Source of the DNA: Archivesica marissinica
Lineage: Eukaryota; Mollusca; Bivalvia; Venerida; Vesicomyidae
NCBI GenBank assembly: GCA_014843695.1
Contig: CM026394.1
Location: 38,773,382 to 38,837,381 of the forward strand
Length of the DNA stretch: 64,000 bases
Reading direction: 5' to 3'
The notes under the pieces are model-generated. The model searched no databases, was not told where the DNA came from, and worked only from the letters and a program-made list of their open reading frames with translations. Position numbers and translations under genes: made by a program. This document shows positions 12,401-21,924 of the stretch, one piece after another; the first letter of the stretch is position 1; each line of letters opens with the position of its first letter.

Positions 12401-15400
12401 TGAACGATGATACAACGTCACTTGAACGATGATACAACGTTACTTGAACAATGATACAACGTCACTTGAACGATGATACAACGTTACTTGAACGATGATA
12501 CAACGTTACTTGAACGGTGATAAAACGTTACTTGAACGATGATACAACGTTACTTGAACGATGATACAACGGTAGTTGAACGATGATACAACGTTACTTG
12601 GACAATGATACAACGTCAACTAATATTATACATAGTCTGGGGACAGTGGTCTATTTTATATAAATAACAGTGTTAGACTCTTATATTTGCACTTACCAAT
12701 GCATATATGAAATAAATGGACAGGTTAGAATCTAGGCTATATATCACGGAAGATGGTCACAATGAATGTACATACTAGATGTCATGGAACGTGAAGGCTA
12801 TGCATTACACCTTTCCAGCTTATATCTAGTTCGTGGATGTTTGTGGCATTTTATGATGTATGGGAGACAACAGTTATCTCCCTTGCATCATGAAATGTGA
12901 TTTGCATTATCGAACGAAACATTCCGCTAATGTATAACGTTTGGGTTGGAATGGTGTATTAAGACCGTTTTGTTGTTTTTTTGGTAATAATTATTCTGTC
13001 ATTAGATATTACTTTCATTTCGTTTTTCGAGAAAGTATACTCTTAACTGACAAAATAAAACAGTGTAGCTACAATGCAGGTATATTTACATTTGTATTCA
13101 TGCAGCAGACAGACGAAATGAAAAAAGTTACATGTGTTGTCTCTTAGTGAAATTGTATAGTGTCATAATATGATGATGTTGTGTATGGATATATACTTTC
13201 ATTTATGTAAGCATGGAACGTAGTATATGTATATAAGTGCGTGTATATGTATAATAGTAGATATCTCGTATGACAGGCATGATATAATATTTTGCATTTT
13301 AATATTTTGCTGTATACTATTTAAAATGTTGAAACATTTAATTCAGTGGATTATGCCCCATGACCAATTTGATTGTGTGATAACTTTCTCTCTCTCTCTC
13401 TCTCTCCTCTCGTCACTGTTGACTTGAATGTCGGGTTTAAAGGTCTATATGGTAGACATACAAACCCAGAATATGTTACAACTGATAGAAAAGTGTTTAA
13501 CTTTATTTTCGTTACCTTTAAATTTTATGACTTGTGCTATACTTCAGTATCAGTCAAATGTTTCAAGCTATTGCCATATAATGATAAATCGATTGCATTC
13601 CGTTTCACATGAGCTTATTCGTCTATTCAAGTTAAAGAATAAAGACTAAAATTTGTTCTTTCAATGTCAAGGGACTCGGCGAATTTAAGAAAAGAAATCA
13701 CATATTTTCATGGTTGAAAGATAAGGAGTACAATATATGTTGTTTGCAAGAACTACATTGCACAACATCTGATCTAGATAAATGGGAAAAAGAGTGGGGT
13801 TCCAAGATATTTCTAAGCGGAAATAGTTCAAACAGCAAAGGTATAGGTATTTTTGTAAATGGTTCCTTTCAAATAATAGAATACAAAGAACTAATTGAAG
13901 GTCGTCTCCAATGTTTGTCTCTTGTTATTGATAACAACGAGATTATGTTAATGAATGTATATGGGCCAAACACTGACGATGTTGATTTTTTTAGCACAAT
14001 AGAAGACTTTGTTGAAAATAATGAAGACAAAACGATTATAATTGGAGGGGATTTTAATGTAATACTAGATACGAAAAAAGACAAAAAACACGGAAGGAGT
14101 GATACACATAAAAAAAAGCAGGAGTAAACTAAACACAATAATGGAAAATAATAACCTGGTGGACATATGGCGAATTATGCATCCTGATTTAAAACTATAT
14201 ACCTGGCATTCAAATCAAAAGCCACCAATATTCTGTAGATTAGATTATTTTTTAATATCATCTAACATTTCAAATAAAGTCAGTAATTGTAATATAACTA
14301 CAGGTATAAAATCTGATCATTCTTTGATCTATCTCAACTTAGATCTAACAAACCGAGACCGAGGTCCTGGTTATTTTAAATTAAACAATTCAGTGATACT
14401 TGAAGATGATTACCAAAGGCAAATCAGAAATAGTATAGCAGAAACAGTTGAAAACAATGTTGGAGCGAATCCTAATACTCTTTGGGAAATAATAAAAGGC
14501 TCTATCAGAAATGTTACTATCATATATTGTTCAAAAAAGAAAAAAGAAGACAATCAAAATGAAAAACAGCTAACACGGGAATTAAATGAACTAGCAATAC
14601 AATTTATTAATGATCCATCAAATGATGTTATTATTAATTCAATTAAAGTTAAAAAAGACGAATTAGAAACTATTACAATTAATAGAGCTCGTGGTTACTT
14701 TATTAGGGCAAAGTCGCAATATATTGAAGGAATGGACAAAAATACAAAATATTTTTCAAATTTAGAAAAGAAGAAAAATGAGCAGAAAACAATATCACGG
14801 CTTATAATTAAAGATAATGAAATAACAGAATCTAGTGATTTATTAAATGAAATAAAGCAATTCTATGAAAAATTATACACAAAGGTTTTACTAAGAGATA
14901 ATATTAAGCAGTATTTTCCAGCAAATAGTGTTAAACTAAACGAAATTCAAAAGCAGTCATGCGAAGGTTCATTAGTAGAGGCAGAATGTGCACAGGCCCT
15001 TTTAAATATGAATAATAATAAAAGCCCCGGATCTGACGGTTTAACTACAGAATTTTACAAAATATTTTGGAGAGATCTAAAAAAATATTACATTGATTCT
15101 ATTAATTACTCCTATGAAAATGGTTCACTAACATAACTTCAGAAGCAAGGCATTATAAATCTAATTCCAAAAAAGGATAAAGAACTGACAAGCTTAAATA
15201 ACTGGCGCCCGTTATCGTTATTAAATGTAGACTATAAAATAGCAACAAAAACAATCGCAAATAGAATGAAACAAGTACTTCCTACTATAATTCACGACTC
15301 TCAAACTGGTTTTCTGAGTGGGAGATATATTGGAGAAAATATACGATTGATATATGACACAATAGACTTTTTAAATTATAATAATAAACCCGGATTACTC

Positions 15401-18400
15401 TTCTTCGCCGATTTTGAAAAAGCCTTCGATAGCTTAGATCATGAGTTTATTTATGAAACGTTAGATTATTTTAATTTTGGCATATCTCTAGTGAAATGGA
15501 TTAAATTGTTCTATAATAACATAAAAGGTTGTGTAAACAATAATGGTTATTTATCAGATTTCTTTAATATAGAACGAGGAGTACGACAAGGATGTCCCCT
15601 TTCGCCCTACCTTTTTATAACTACTATTGAAATATTGTCATTAAAAGTAAGAAATGAAACTGACATCAAAGGTATTACATTAAATAAGGAAGAAATTAAA
15701 GAGTCTATATTTGCCGACGATGCAACCTTTCTCACTGATGGAACAGACGCATCATTCAATAAATTGGTACAAACCATCGATGATTTCAGTCATGTTTCAG
15801 GTTTAAAATTAAATACAAAGAAATCTACCATACTAAGAGCTGGGTCCCTTAGGAACACTGAGAAAATCTACTGTAAAATGAAATCTTTTATATGGACATC
15901 ACAGGAAGCCAAAACACTGGGTATAATTTTTACCAATAATATAAGTGACAGGATCTCAATTAATCTAGATAATAAAATAGAAGAAATGTATTCGTGTCTA
16001 AATAAATGGAAAAAACATAACCTAACCCTATTGGGTAAAATAACTGTCATAAAAACGTTTGCATTACCAAAGATAATCTATCCCTTGACAGTACTTGAAA
16101 ATCCAAAGGAAAATGTATTTTCCGAAATAACTAAAAATATGTATTCTTTCTTATGGAACGGAAAGCCAGATAAAATCGCACGTACTACTATTAAGCGTCA
16201 ATATGACGAAGGAGGTCTAAAGATGGTTGATATAAATGCATACATTAATTCTATAAAGCTGCTTGGGTAAAAAGAATACTCAATCCTGCAAATAAAGGTC
16301 ATTGGAAAGAGACATACTTAAGACAAATAAATAAATATGGTGGAAAACTTTTATTTGAATGTAATATATCAACAAAACACGTAGCATTAAAAATTGAGAA
16401 TAACTTTTTAAAAGATGTTATCATTAGTTGGTCAAAGGTTAACTTCAAAAAAAAACCAAATGTCATTTCAAAGGAAATATTATGGAATAACTCATTTATA
16501 AAAAGTGGGGAAAATACATTTTTTTATAGGAAATGGTTTCAGAAAGGTATCAAGCATGTTGAAGATATATATAATTTTATGACAAGAAAATTCCATAAAT
16601 TTTCACATTTACAAAATATTTATGGTGTAGACAGATCAGATTTTCTTAAATATACCGCCTTAATGTCCAAAATCTCTGTTGAGTGGAAAGAAAAAATTAA
16701 TCTGGAACATCAAATTGAAAATCCTGCAGAAACATTTTTAGAGACAATAATGAGGATTAAAAAACCAACACAAATTTTATACAAACAATTTCTTAGAAAG
16801 TATAATAACCCACAAAGCGGAAATAAAGTGGAATGCTATATTCGACAATCTGGATTGGAAGAATATATATAAAATGCCATTTATGAGTACTATTGATACT
16901 AAACTACGAACATTCCAATATAAATACGTGACAAGAATATTACCTACCAATGTACTATTATATAAATGCAAGTTATCAAATTCATCATTATGTGACTTTT
17001 GCAATATGCATACAGAAACACTGAAACACTTATTCTGGGAATGTCATCACATTCAACATTTCTGGTCTAGATTAAAAACATATCTGTGTGGAAAAAATAT
17101 GGTTTTTAATATGGACTACAAGGTTATTTCATTTGGCTCAAATAAAGATCACTCGCAGCATATGTTGGATTTTATCATCCTGTTAGCAAAATATTTCATT
17201 TTTAAAAGTAAGCTAGAAAAAAGTGTTCCAAACTACATGAACTTTATCAAATATTTGAAAGAACGGAAAACTATTGAAGAACAAATAGCCTTTATGAAGG
17301 ATAAACTTAATACTCATAACAAGAAATGGAATCAATTGATATTTGACTGATGGGAAGAACAAAACACACATGTAATCATACATATTTAAGGTTGAAACGA
17401 TGTTAATATATTACTTAGATCGGAAATCTTTCGCATTGATTTCTTACTTTTTCTTATATAATTTCTTCACTCTTACTATGCGAACATTGATTGGTACATT
17501 TGTAATATATAAAACAATGTAGCTAAGGTATATGTAATTTTGAACAATAATTATTGTGTTTTTTATATGTGATATATGTGTATCTATCAATGTTACGTTG
17601 GAAAATAAACGGGCTACATCTTGTTAGCTCAAAATATAAAAAAAACAAAAAAAACAAAAGAAAAAAAACAACGTCAACTATGTTACAACGTTGCTTGAAC
17701 TATAATACAACGTTGCTTCAACTATGATACAACGTAACTTGAACTATTATACAACGTTGCTTCAACTATAATACAACGTCACTTGAACGATGATACAACG
17801 TCACTTGAACGATGATACAATGTTATTTGATCAATGCTGCAACGGTACTTGAACAATGATACTTGAACAATGATACAACGTTACTTGCTGCCAAGTTTAT
17901 TGGACCACGTAGCGTATGTTCTACAACATAGCACGGTCGGCTATATCCTAATGTTTGTTATGGCAGCCGATACCAGGACGTCACTAGGCAACCAAACGAA
18001 ATACGCGACATGTTAGAGTCATTAAAATTTGCATACATAATTTTAAATAGTTCACAATCCTACCTGAATATACCATCTCCACTTCATTAGGACATGCGCT
18101 CCTTCCCCATCTTGTATATGTTGCCGAGCTTCCCGTCGAGTGTATCAACTGATTCATGTAAGCCATCGACGAATTGAGTTCAGCTTTGGTTGCAACCAAC
18201 TCTTTGTTCAGTTGCACTACTTCTTGTTGCATACTAGTAAGGTCCGTAGTTAATGTAGACTGCTCAGATTTCAGTGTCTCCAACTTTGTTATATTTGAAA
18301 TGCTAATTATATTTGTATTAGGGATGGCAACAAATATCCAAATATTCGAATAACCTCCGAATATCCGAATACTATTCCAGTATTCGAATATTCGAAAAAA

Positions 18401-20056
18401 TCTATTATATTTTCCTCAAACATGCCACTCGCTCAGTCACACGTTTGGAAATGCTAGAATCGCTCTGAGAATAAGAAAATTGCTATTGCAAATTGGATTT
18501 AGCATATTCGCATATTAACATATAATAATGTGAAGAATATGATGTTTACGCGTACAACATAATTTAGGTTAATTTGGCAATTTTTATAAGATGTTGCGTG
18601 ATTTTGAGTTTGTGATATAATTCTCTAAAAATTCGAATATTCGAATACCTTTCCCGACCAAATATTCGGATAGTGTAATCGCTATTCGTTGCCATCCCTA
18701 ATTTGTATACAGTATATGTTTCATTAATGTCAAACCCCTTGCGGGGACGTAGACATGTTTTCCTGGGCAAGCTTAGTCGCCTTAAGTGGTTAACCAGTAC
18801 TAAGCAATGTGTGGCCTGACCGAGTATCGAACCCGGGACCGGTCGATTCCAAATCCGACGCTCTACAGTAAGTCAATTCTTTATTTATGGAATATAACAA
18901 AGTTGTGATTAATTCTAATCGTCCACGGAGACCTCTTGATATAATTTACTGTGAGCTGTAGCTCAGGTAGAGATACACACGTAAATACATATTGTACAAG
19001 CAGGAAACGAACAGTTCATTATTCATCATATACTAGATCATTATTCATCATAATTATACTAGTTCATTATTCAAATACTAGTTCAGTATTAATCATATAC
19101 TAGTTCATTATTCATATACTAGTTCAGTATTAATCATATACATGTACTAGCTAATTATTCAGCATATACTAGGTCAGTATTCATCATATACTAGTTCGTT
19201 AGTTATCATATTCTGACACCAAAAAAGAAACTGTGCACTTGCACAGTAGTATTATATCGTAATAAAGGATGTTTTTGGTAAAATATAAATATCAATGTGT
19301 GTGTATTTACAAAAATCTAAATAGTCGTTCAGAAACTATAAAATTCAAATAAATATAAACCGTCGTATATGCGAATTTGTTTATCAACAAACGAAATTTA
19401 AACACACGCATTGCGCATGCGTGAAACAACAGCGGGTATGTCATGTTTGTTTTCATCATTGCCGCAGGAGGGCGATGCATTCCGAATGTAATCAGGTTCC
19501 GATTGTAAACAAGTGCGCGTGACCGACCGACTCGGAAAGTCCTACTTTCGGTTTCGAGTTTGCTTTATCGCAAATAACACTGTTTACTAATTGAACATAA
19601 TTATACAAATTATAATTTAAGAATGTGTAGCAGCATTGCTACCCATACGTAAAATTTGAATTTTTCAAATATCTTTTATTTCATACGATATAGGGCTGCT
19701 TTAAAGGTAAAATTGATATCCTTTCAAAACAAAACATATAGGCAAATGTTGTATCAAGATGTTCTGGTATCACTATTGGGTAAATGCGCGAACTATTATT
19801 TTCTTCACTCATGATAGTAAAATCCATAAATCTAAAATGGTAAGGTAACGTTCAATATAAAAGTGCACTTTTATTCTATGGTGTCAGTATAGGTTTCGTA
19901 GTCAGCTCATACCTCTACTGTTAGCTTTGTCATAGCTACTGCCAAGGCCACTTGTGCGTCCACTACAAATCGCCTTTTCCCGGATATACCCGATAACCAT
20001 GCTGGGAATAAACAGACAATTAAGGTTACACTACATATCGTAGTAAATTGATACAT
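6285..20056 (-). CDS. short-chain collagen C4-like secreted protein (6 exons, 284 aa)
   Basis: Six exons on the minus strand join to 855 nt: 20056-19913, 18283-18064, 11948-11839, 9746-9631, 7583-7495, 6460-6285. All introns are GT-AG, with phases 0, 1, 0, 2, 1. Residues 1-26 form a signal peptide with a hydrophobic core (TICSVTLIVCLF). Residues 49-95 look like a coiled coil. From about residue 100 comes the family domain: YTRWGRSACP, GYAGGSN, NYLCL, VFGAEY, VPCAVC, MLPGKNTC, GWTLEYEG, SEFVCLD, AVCGSLRCPPY and LTCAMCSK at the end. This order of motifs is that of the non-collagenous 'short-chain collagen C4-like' proteins, which are expanded in molluscs. I see no Gly-X-Y stretch here, so the coiled coil may be the oligomerisation module. 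It is probably extracellular. Its function is unknown. The ATG at 20056 is the first in-frame Met after an upstream stop. Confidence 0.9.
6495..6743 (+). mobile_element. SINE family A copy, head truncated
   Basis: It starts at the TGGTAATCCAGGGAT arm and has the B box CAGGTTCGATCCC. It continues through TTTACACCGTGCACATAAAA to the tail CGGTAACGACGATAAATAAA. It lies in intron 5 of the C4-like gene, just upstream of exon 6 on the opposite strand. Confidence 0.75.
6905..7500. repeat. 56-bp tandem repeat that copies a splice donor
   Basis: About eleven units start inside exon 5 of the C4-like gene and run into intron 5. Each unit, read on the minus strand, carries the exon end (GTCATCCGGGTTCTACG) followed by GTAAGC or GTAAGT, exactly 56 nt apart. 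Units near the exon are nearly identical. Those near 6905-7100 are more diverged (GCTATGGTAAGTACTG). The real exon end is the unit at 7495. Confidence 0.9.
7495..7583 (-). CDS. C4-like gene, exon 5
   Basis: The acceptor CACACTAG precedes ATCTACAG. The exon encodes residues 198-226 (MLPGKNTC, GWTLEYEG, LSSGFY) and ends at TACG|GTAAGC. Using the next downstream donor copy would add an in-frame TAG, so only this donor keeps the protein intact. Confidence 0.9.
7795..8425. repeat. AT-rich tandem repeat around GATGTAAAGTTGCTCAACAA
   Basis: Short units (GATGTAAAGTTGCTCACCAATTA, about 25 bp) give way to a longer unit of about 81 bp that adds GGAGATTTCAACAATAGGCA and TACGTATTACGAATACTGTT. The long units from 7975 to 8290 are near-identical, suggesting recent expansion. 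It lies in intron 4 of the C4-like gene. Confidence 0.85.
8508..8700 (-). mobile_element. SINE family B copy whose head seeds the next array
   Basis: The tail (TCTATTCGAGCTCTATTGCA) and body (CCACGAGGGAGAGAGAAAAG) match family B. The tRNA-like head at its right end is amplified in tandem from 8666 onward. Confidence 0.75.
8666..9272 (-). repeat. tandem array of ~13 SINE B tRNA-like heads (47 bp each)
   Basis: On the minus strand each 47-bp unit reads GATAGCGCAGTGTTAGCGCG, then TTCGCTTCAGG, then CCGGAGTTCGAGCCC. That is an A box followed by a B box, as in the family B head, but with about 9 nt deleted between them. Units differ by a few substitutions. It lies in intron 4 of the C4-like gene, in the sense orientation of that gene. 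Confidence 0.88.
9287..9526 (+). mobile_element. SINE family A copy, B box deleted
   Basis: The head GGATCTGTAGTCCAGTGGTA is joined almost directly to TATCTTTCAGATGG, so the B box region is lost. The rest is typical, ending CGGTAGCGACGATAAATAAA. Confidence 0.75.
9631..9746 (-). CDS. C4-like gene, exon 4
   Basis: The acceptor TTGTTACAG precedes GTGTTCGG. The exon encodes residues 159-196 (VFGAEY through DVPCAVCRIQ), plus two bases of the next codon. The donor is the non-consensus CAGAG|GTTGTA. It is nevertheless fixed by the phase-2 match with exon 5. Confidence 0.88.
9862..10015 (-). mobile_element. SINE family B copy, head truncated
   Basis: The tail TTTATTTTTGCTCGATTGCG and body AACGAGGGAGAG and GCAACGTGGAATTTAAAT are visible. 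The copy stops before the tRNA head, where the 23-bp minisatellite begins shortly after. Confidence 0.75.
10050..10400. repeat. 23-bp minisatellite (ATGGACAATTGGTGGCAATC core)
   Basis: About 15 head-to-tail units run through the tract, nearly identical from 10110 to 10350. Because 23 is not a multiple of three, all frames look open over the tract; these are not genes. It lies in intron 3 of the C4-like gene. Confidence 0.93.
10402..10499 (-). mobile_element. SINE family B fragment inside the 23-bp array
   Basis: TTTTAGCTCGATTGCGAAAC through CATCGCCACGAGGGAGAGAA is a family B tail. It is followed at once by more 23-bp-type units (10500-10670), so it split the array. Confidence 0.75.
10500..10670. 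repeat. diverged continuation of the 23-bp minisatellite
   Basis: Units such as TATTCACAATTGGTGACA and AAGAACAATTGATGGCAAAC are older variants of the array on the other side of the SINE fragment. Confidence 0.8.
10862..11597. repeat. 36/37-bp minisatellite (CGTACTTCCTGATAATAGAT core)
   Basis: About 20 units read CGTACTTCCTGATAATAGAT followed by TATGTTCACACAT and a variable TACA/TTACA/AGA link, giving mixed 36- and 37-bp periods. It lies in intron 3 of the C4-like gene. Confidence 0.93.
11592..11830 (-). mobile_element. SINE family B copy abutting the exon 3 donor
   Basis: It is a full family B copy in the sense of the C4-like gene. The head (GGAAGTCGTGATAGCG on the minus strand) starts about 8-11 nt after the donor of exon 3. 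The tail merges with the 36/37-bp array. Confidence 0.8.
11839..11948 (-). CDS. C4-like gene, exon 3
   Basis: A strong acceptor (T-rich, then ACAG) precedes GTTATGCGG. The exon encodes residues 123-158 (GYAGGSN, ATNYLCLVKDP, KGAQ) and ends CAG|GTAATA. Confidence 0.9.
11960..12150. repeat. AT-rich tandem repeat (TATTCACCGATAAATTAACT)
   Basis: About four units of roughly 40-60 bp end in TTGTTATATAATATTTATA. It lies in intron 2 of the C4-like gene. Confidence 0.75.
12200..12622. repeat. 22-bp minisatellite, left part
   Basis: About 19 units read GATACAACGTTACTTGAACG followed by AT. The same array resumes at 17668-17890. The LINE at 12623-17667 splits it. Confidence 0.92.
12623..17667 (+). mobile_element. 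L1/Tx1-like non-LTR retrotransposon, inserted in a minisatellite
   Basis: The element is bounded by a 13-bp direct repeat, ACAACGTCAACTA (12610-12622 and 17668-17680), and ends in an A-rich tail. The first kilobase has no long open frame. From 13645 the frame encodes an AP endonuclease (QELHCT, MNVYGPN, GGDFNVILD, then SDHSLIYL). A reverse transcriptase follows (PGSDGLTTEFYK, NWRPLSLLN, FADFEKAFDSLDH, GVRQGCPLSPYLF, FADD at 15710-15721). The last part has a CDFC...HLFWECHH zinc-knuckle-like tail. It lies antisense in intron 2 of the C4-like gene. It is inactive because the frame is broken at least four times. Confidence 0.92.
13645..17350 (+). pseudogene. LINE ORF2 (endonuclease/reverse transcriptase), degenerate
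   Basis: Open segments are 13645-14125, 14099-15136, 15137-16270, about 16258-16828 and about 16828-17350. The breaks are as follows. An A8 run at about 14109-14116 adds one base. An in-frame TAA lies at 15134-15136, between GSLT and LQKQGIINL. One base is missing near 16256, where SIKAAWVKR is expected. One extra base lies near 16825, before WNAIFDNLDW. The small number of breaks implies a fairly young insertion. The homopolymer break could be an assembly error. No separate ORF1 is visible upstream. Confidence 0.88.
17668..17890. repeat. 22-bp minisatellite, right part
   Basis: It has the same unit as at 12200-12622, with more diverged variants (TTGCTTCAACTATGATACAA). The first 13 bases are the LINE target duplication. 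Confidence 0.9.
18064..18283 (-). CDS. C4-like gene, exon 2 (coiled coil and domain start)
   Basis: The acceptor is TATAACAAAG before TTGGAGAC (a weak pyrimidine tract). Residues 49-121 begin with a Leu/Gln/Glu/Lys-rich heptad-like stretch (QQEVVQLNKELVATKAEL) and enter the C4-like domain at ATYTRWGRSACPN. The donor is TCAG|GTAGGA. Confidence 0.88.
18319..18700. mobile_element. hAT-like MITE with 8-bp target duplication
   Basis: The ends are TAGGGATGGCAAC and GTTGCCATCCCTA, flanked by a perfect 8-bp duplication ATTTGTAT (18311-18318 and 18701-18708). The subterminal region is full of ATTCGAATATTCG motifs. The length is 382 bp and there is no transposase. It lies in intron 1 of the C4-like gene. 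Confidence 0.9.
18712..18868 (-). mobile_element. SINE family C copy, shortened
   Basis: The tail (TTAATGTCAAACCCCTTGCG) and head (GTATCGAACCCGGGACC, then CCGACGCTCTAC) are present, with the middle deleted. It sits right after the hAT MITE. Confidence 0.75.
19015..19215. repeat. short imperfect tandem repeat (ACTAGTTCATTATTCATCAT)
   Basis: About eight diverged units of 18-35 bp alternate between ATACTAGTTCA and TTATTCATCAT. It lies in intron 1 of the C4-like gene. Confidence 0.65.
19238..19704. mobile_element. TTAA-flanked TIR element, AGCAGCATTAC family, inverted copy
   Basis: The right end is GGGCTGCTTTAA. The interior is the reverse complement of 1890-2447 (GTGTAGCAGCATTGCTACCC, CGCATTGCGCATGCGTGAAA). 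The left end is eroded. It lies in intron 1 of the C4-like gene. Confidence 0.65.
19913..20056 (-). CDS. C4-like gene, exon 1 (signal peptide)
   Basis: The start ATG is at 20056-20054. The exon encodes residues 1-48. The hydrophobic core TICSVTLIVCLF is followed by AWLSGISG as the likely cleavage region, then a basic KRR. It ends GTAGAG|GTATGAG. An upstream in-frame stop at 20125-20123 is followed by no earlier ATG. Confidence 0.85.
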
Positions 20057-20225
20057 CCTTATTGTACGTGTAGTTCGTTGCAGTACGGCATCAATGGTCA
20101 ATGATGACCCATATACAACATGTCAGATATAGTCGGCCAAAGATAAGGGTCCATTATGTGGCCTAGTTTACATGCAATAAATGTTTGTTGATTTGTGTGT
20201 AGTTTAATAGCCCGCCGTCATTAGT

Positions 20226-20617
20226 TTAAAGCGACAAAACATCAATGAAAATTTCAGCAGAACGTAATTTGTTATTATTATGGTATAATTTTGTCACAAA
20301 TATTTGCCTCAAAAACCCAGTATTTTCAACTAATAAACAAACGTCGTATACGCGGTTTGTTTACATAACGAACTAATGTAAATAGGGTCGACATCCATGC
20401 GTAATACAACGCGTGTATCCTGAATGACTCGATACATTGTACAGATTTATCGTTATATGAAATCCTACTTTCAATTTTGAAAGTTTGTAGACCACAGAAA
20501 CACTGTTTATTGATTCAATGTTAGTGTTTGAAACTATTCGGGAGAATCTGTAGTAGCAACGCATTTATACGTGAAAAATGCATTTTATTTGCTTTTTGCG
20601 ATGTAATGTCGCTTTAA
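20226..20617. mobile_element. TTAA-flanked TIR element, AGCGACA family, copy 2
   Basis: The ends are TTAAAGCGACA and TGTCGCTTTAA. The interior matches 511-1039. It lies about 170 nt upstream of the C4-like start codon, so it could be in the promoter or 5' UTR. Confidence 0.7.
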
Positions 20618-20631
20618 GCTTGATTTAGTCT

Positions 20632-20790
20632 ACAATGATTGCGAAACAAGTTCTAACAACTTATATTAATCACGCTCCATGGCGTGGATGAAAGCGTAAA
20701 TATGGTCATTCGGGAGGGAGGAAACCGGAGTACCCGGAGAAACCCCACCTGTCCGATCTGGCGACCACCGTACCATCTTACAGACTTCCC
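20632..20790 (-). mobile_element. SINE family D fragment
   Basis: The tail (GATTGCGAAACAAGTTC, then CTTATATTAATCAC) and body (GGAAACCGGAGTACCCGGAG, CCACCTGTCCGATCTGGCGA) are present. The tRNA head is missing. Confidence 0.75.
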
Positions 20791-20896
20791 GGGAAACCGC
20801 CATCATTAGTAAGATTACATAAACTTCCAGGAAATAAGGGATTGGGATATAGGGTGAAGTGGGTGCGATACCCGACTATGCTGTTGATTGTACAAG

Positions 20897-21138
20897 CTAG
20901 TTAGTTTATACAAATTTATTTTAGCTCGATTGCGAAACAAGTTCTTATAACTTATATTAATCACTCTCGAGACCTCATTCCTGATGGAATCCATCGCCAC
21001 GAGGGAGAGAGAAGAGGCAACGTGGAATTTAAATGCCTTGCCTAAGGGCACAATCGTAACGGCTTCAGCGGGGCTCGAACTCCAGACCTTTCGCACCTGA
21101 AGCGAACGCGCATCCACTGCGCTATCACGACTTCCACG
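20897..21138 (-). mobile_element. SINE family B, complete copy
   Basis: It runs from the AGTTTATACAAATTTATTTT tail to the GCGCTATCACGACTTCCACG head. The B box (GGGCTCGAACTCC, plus strand) and A box (CCACTGCGCTATCACG) are both clear. It is a good reference copy of family B. Confidence 0.85.
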
Positions 21139-21280
21139 AATTACAAGCGAGTTGATTGGCGTGCATGTGTAAGGCACAGTACACTGGACCTCGGTTAATA
21201 ATCTCACGTGGAAGACCCACAATTAAGGGATTGGAGATACATTGTAGTAGAATTTATTATGATAAGTATATATATGAAAT

Positions 21281-21360
21281 ATAAAAACTGGTTTGTTATC
21301 AGTTCCCTCGTTATTTTATACAAACTGGGTTGTTATCAGTTCCCTCGTTATTTTATATTC
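21281..21360. repeat. first units of the 55/37-bp minisatellite
   Basis: Two units contain GTTGTTATCAGTTCCCTCGT. The main array resumes at 21925 after a TIR element. Confidence 0.8.
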
Positions 21361-21410
21361 TAACACGACCCAGCTAATAACATACATACTTATAGAGTAA
21401 AATCTACCTC

Positions 21411-21870
21411 GGGTTATTCTGCGATATACCTACCTTGAACTATGCTGCGGGCGCACCGTATTTTGACTATTCCATTTATACAATGCGTGTAAAGTTTTAT
21501 GAATGAAAGTCACGTGATGTTTGTAAATAATATTGTGAGAATTCGCGGAAGTGAGCTATTTTTAGAATCAGATAATCTCTTGTCCGTCTTGTTTTTCTGT
21601 TAAGTAACGTTTCAGTTACTATTCTGTACAGTTTTATTTGACAAAATAAATAAAATTATTGATCAGTTACAACTTTTGTTCATTTATGCACTAGATTGAT
21701 ATTTTCCATAAAAAATAACGTCATCACCCCTTACGCGGGAGGAAATTTCGAAAGCCAAATGCACGGCCTTTGAAGAAAATACTCCTTGATTCTCGTCTAA
21801 AATTATTAGAAGTAAGTCGTGTTTGAATCGAAATAATCAGTATCAACCGTGGTATATCGCAGAATAACCC
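21411..21870. mobile_element. TIR element inside the minisatellite
   Basis: The 20-bp terminal repeats GGGTTATTCTGCGATATACC are perfect inverted copies at 21411-21430 and 21851-21870. The total is 460 bp with no transposase. The superfamily is unclear because the flanks do not give a clean duplication. Confidence 0.7.
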
Positions 21871-21924
21871 TCGTTTGTCGTTCTTATGCGTAGAAATATA
21901 TCACGAAGGCCTTCTTAATTTCTT

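Noticed and set aside
13869..14138. Minus-strand frame within the LINE
   Set aside because: It is an antisense shadow of the endonuclease region.
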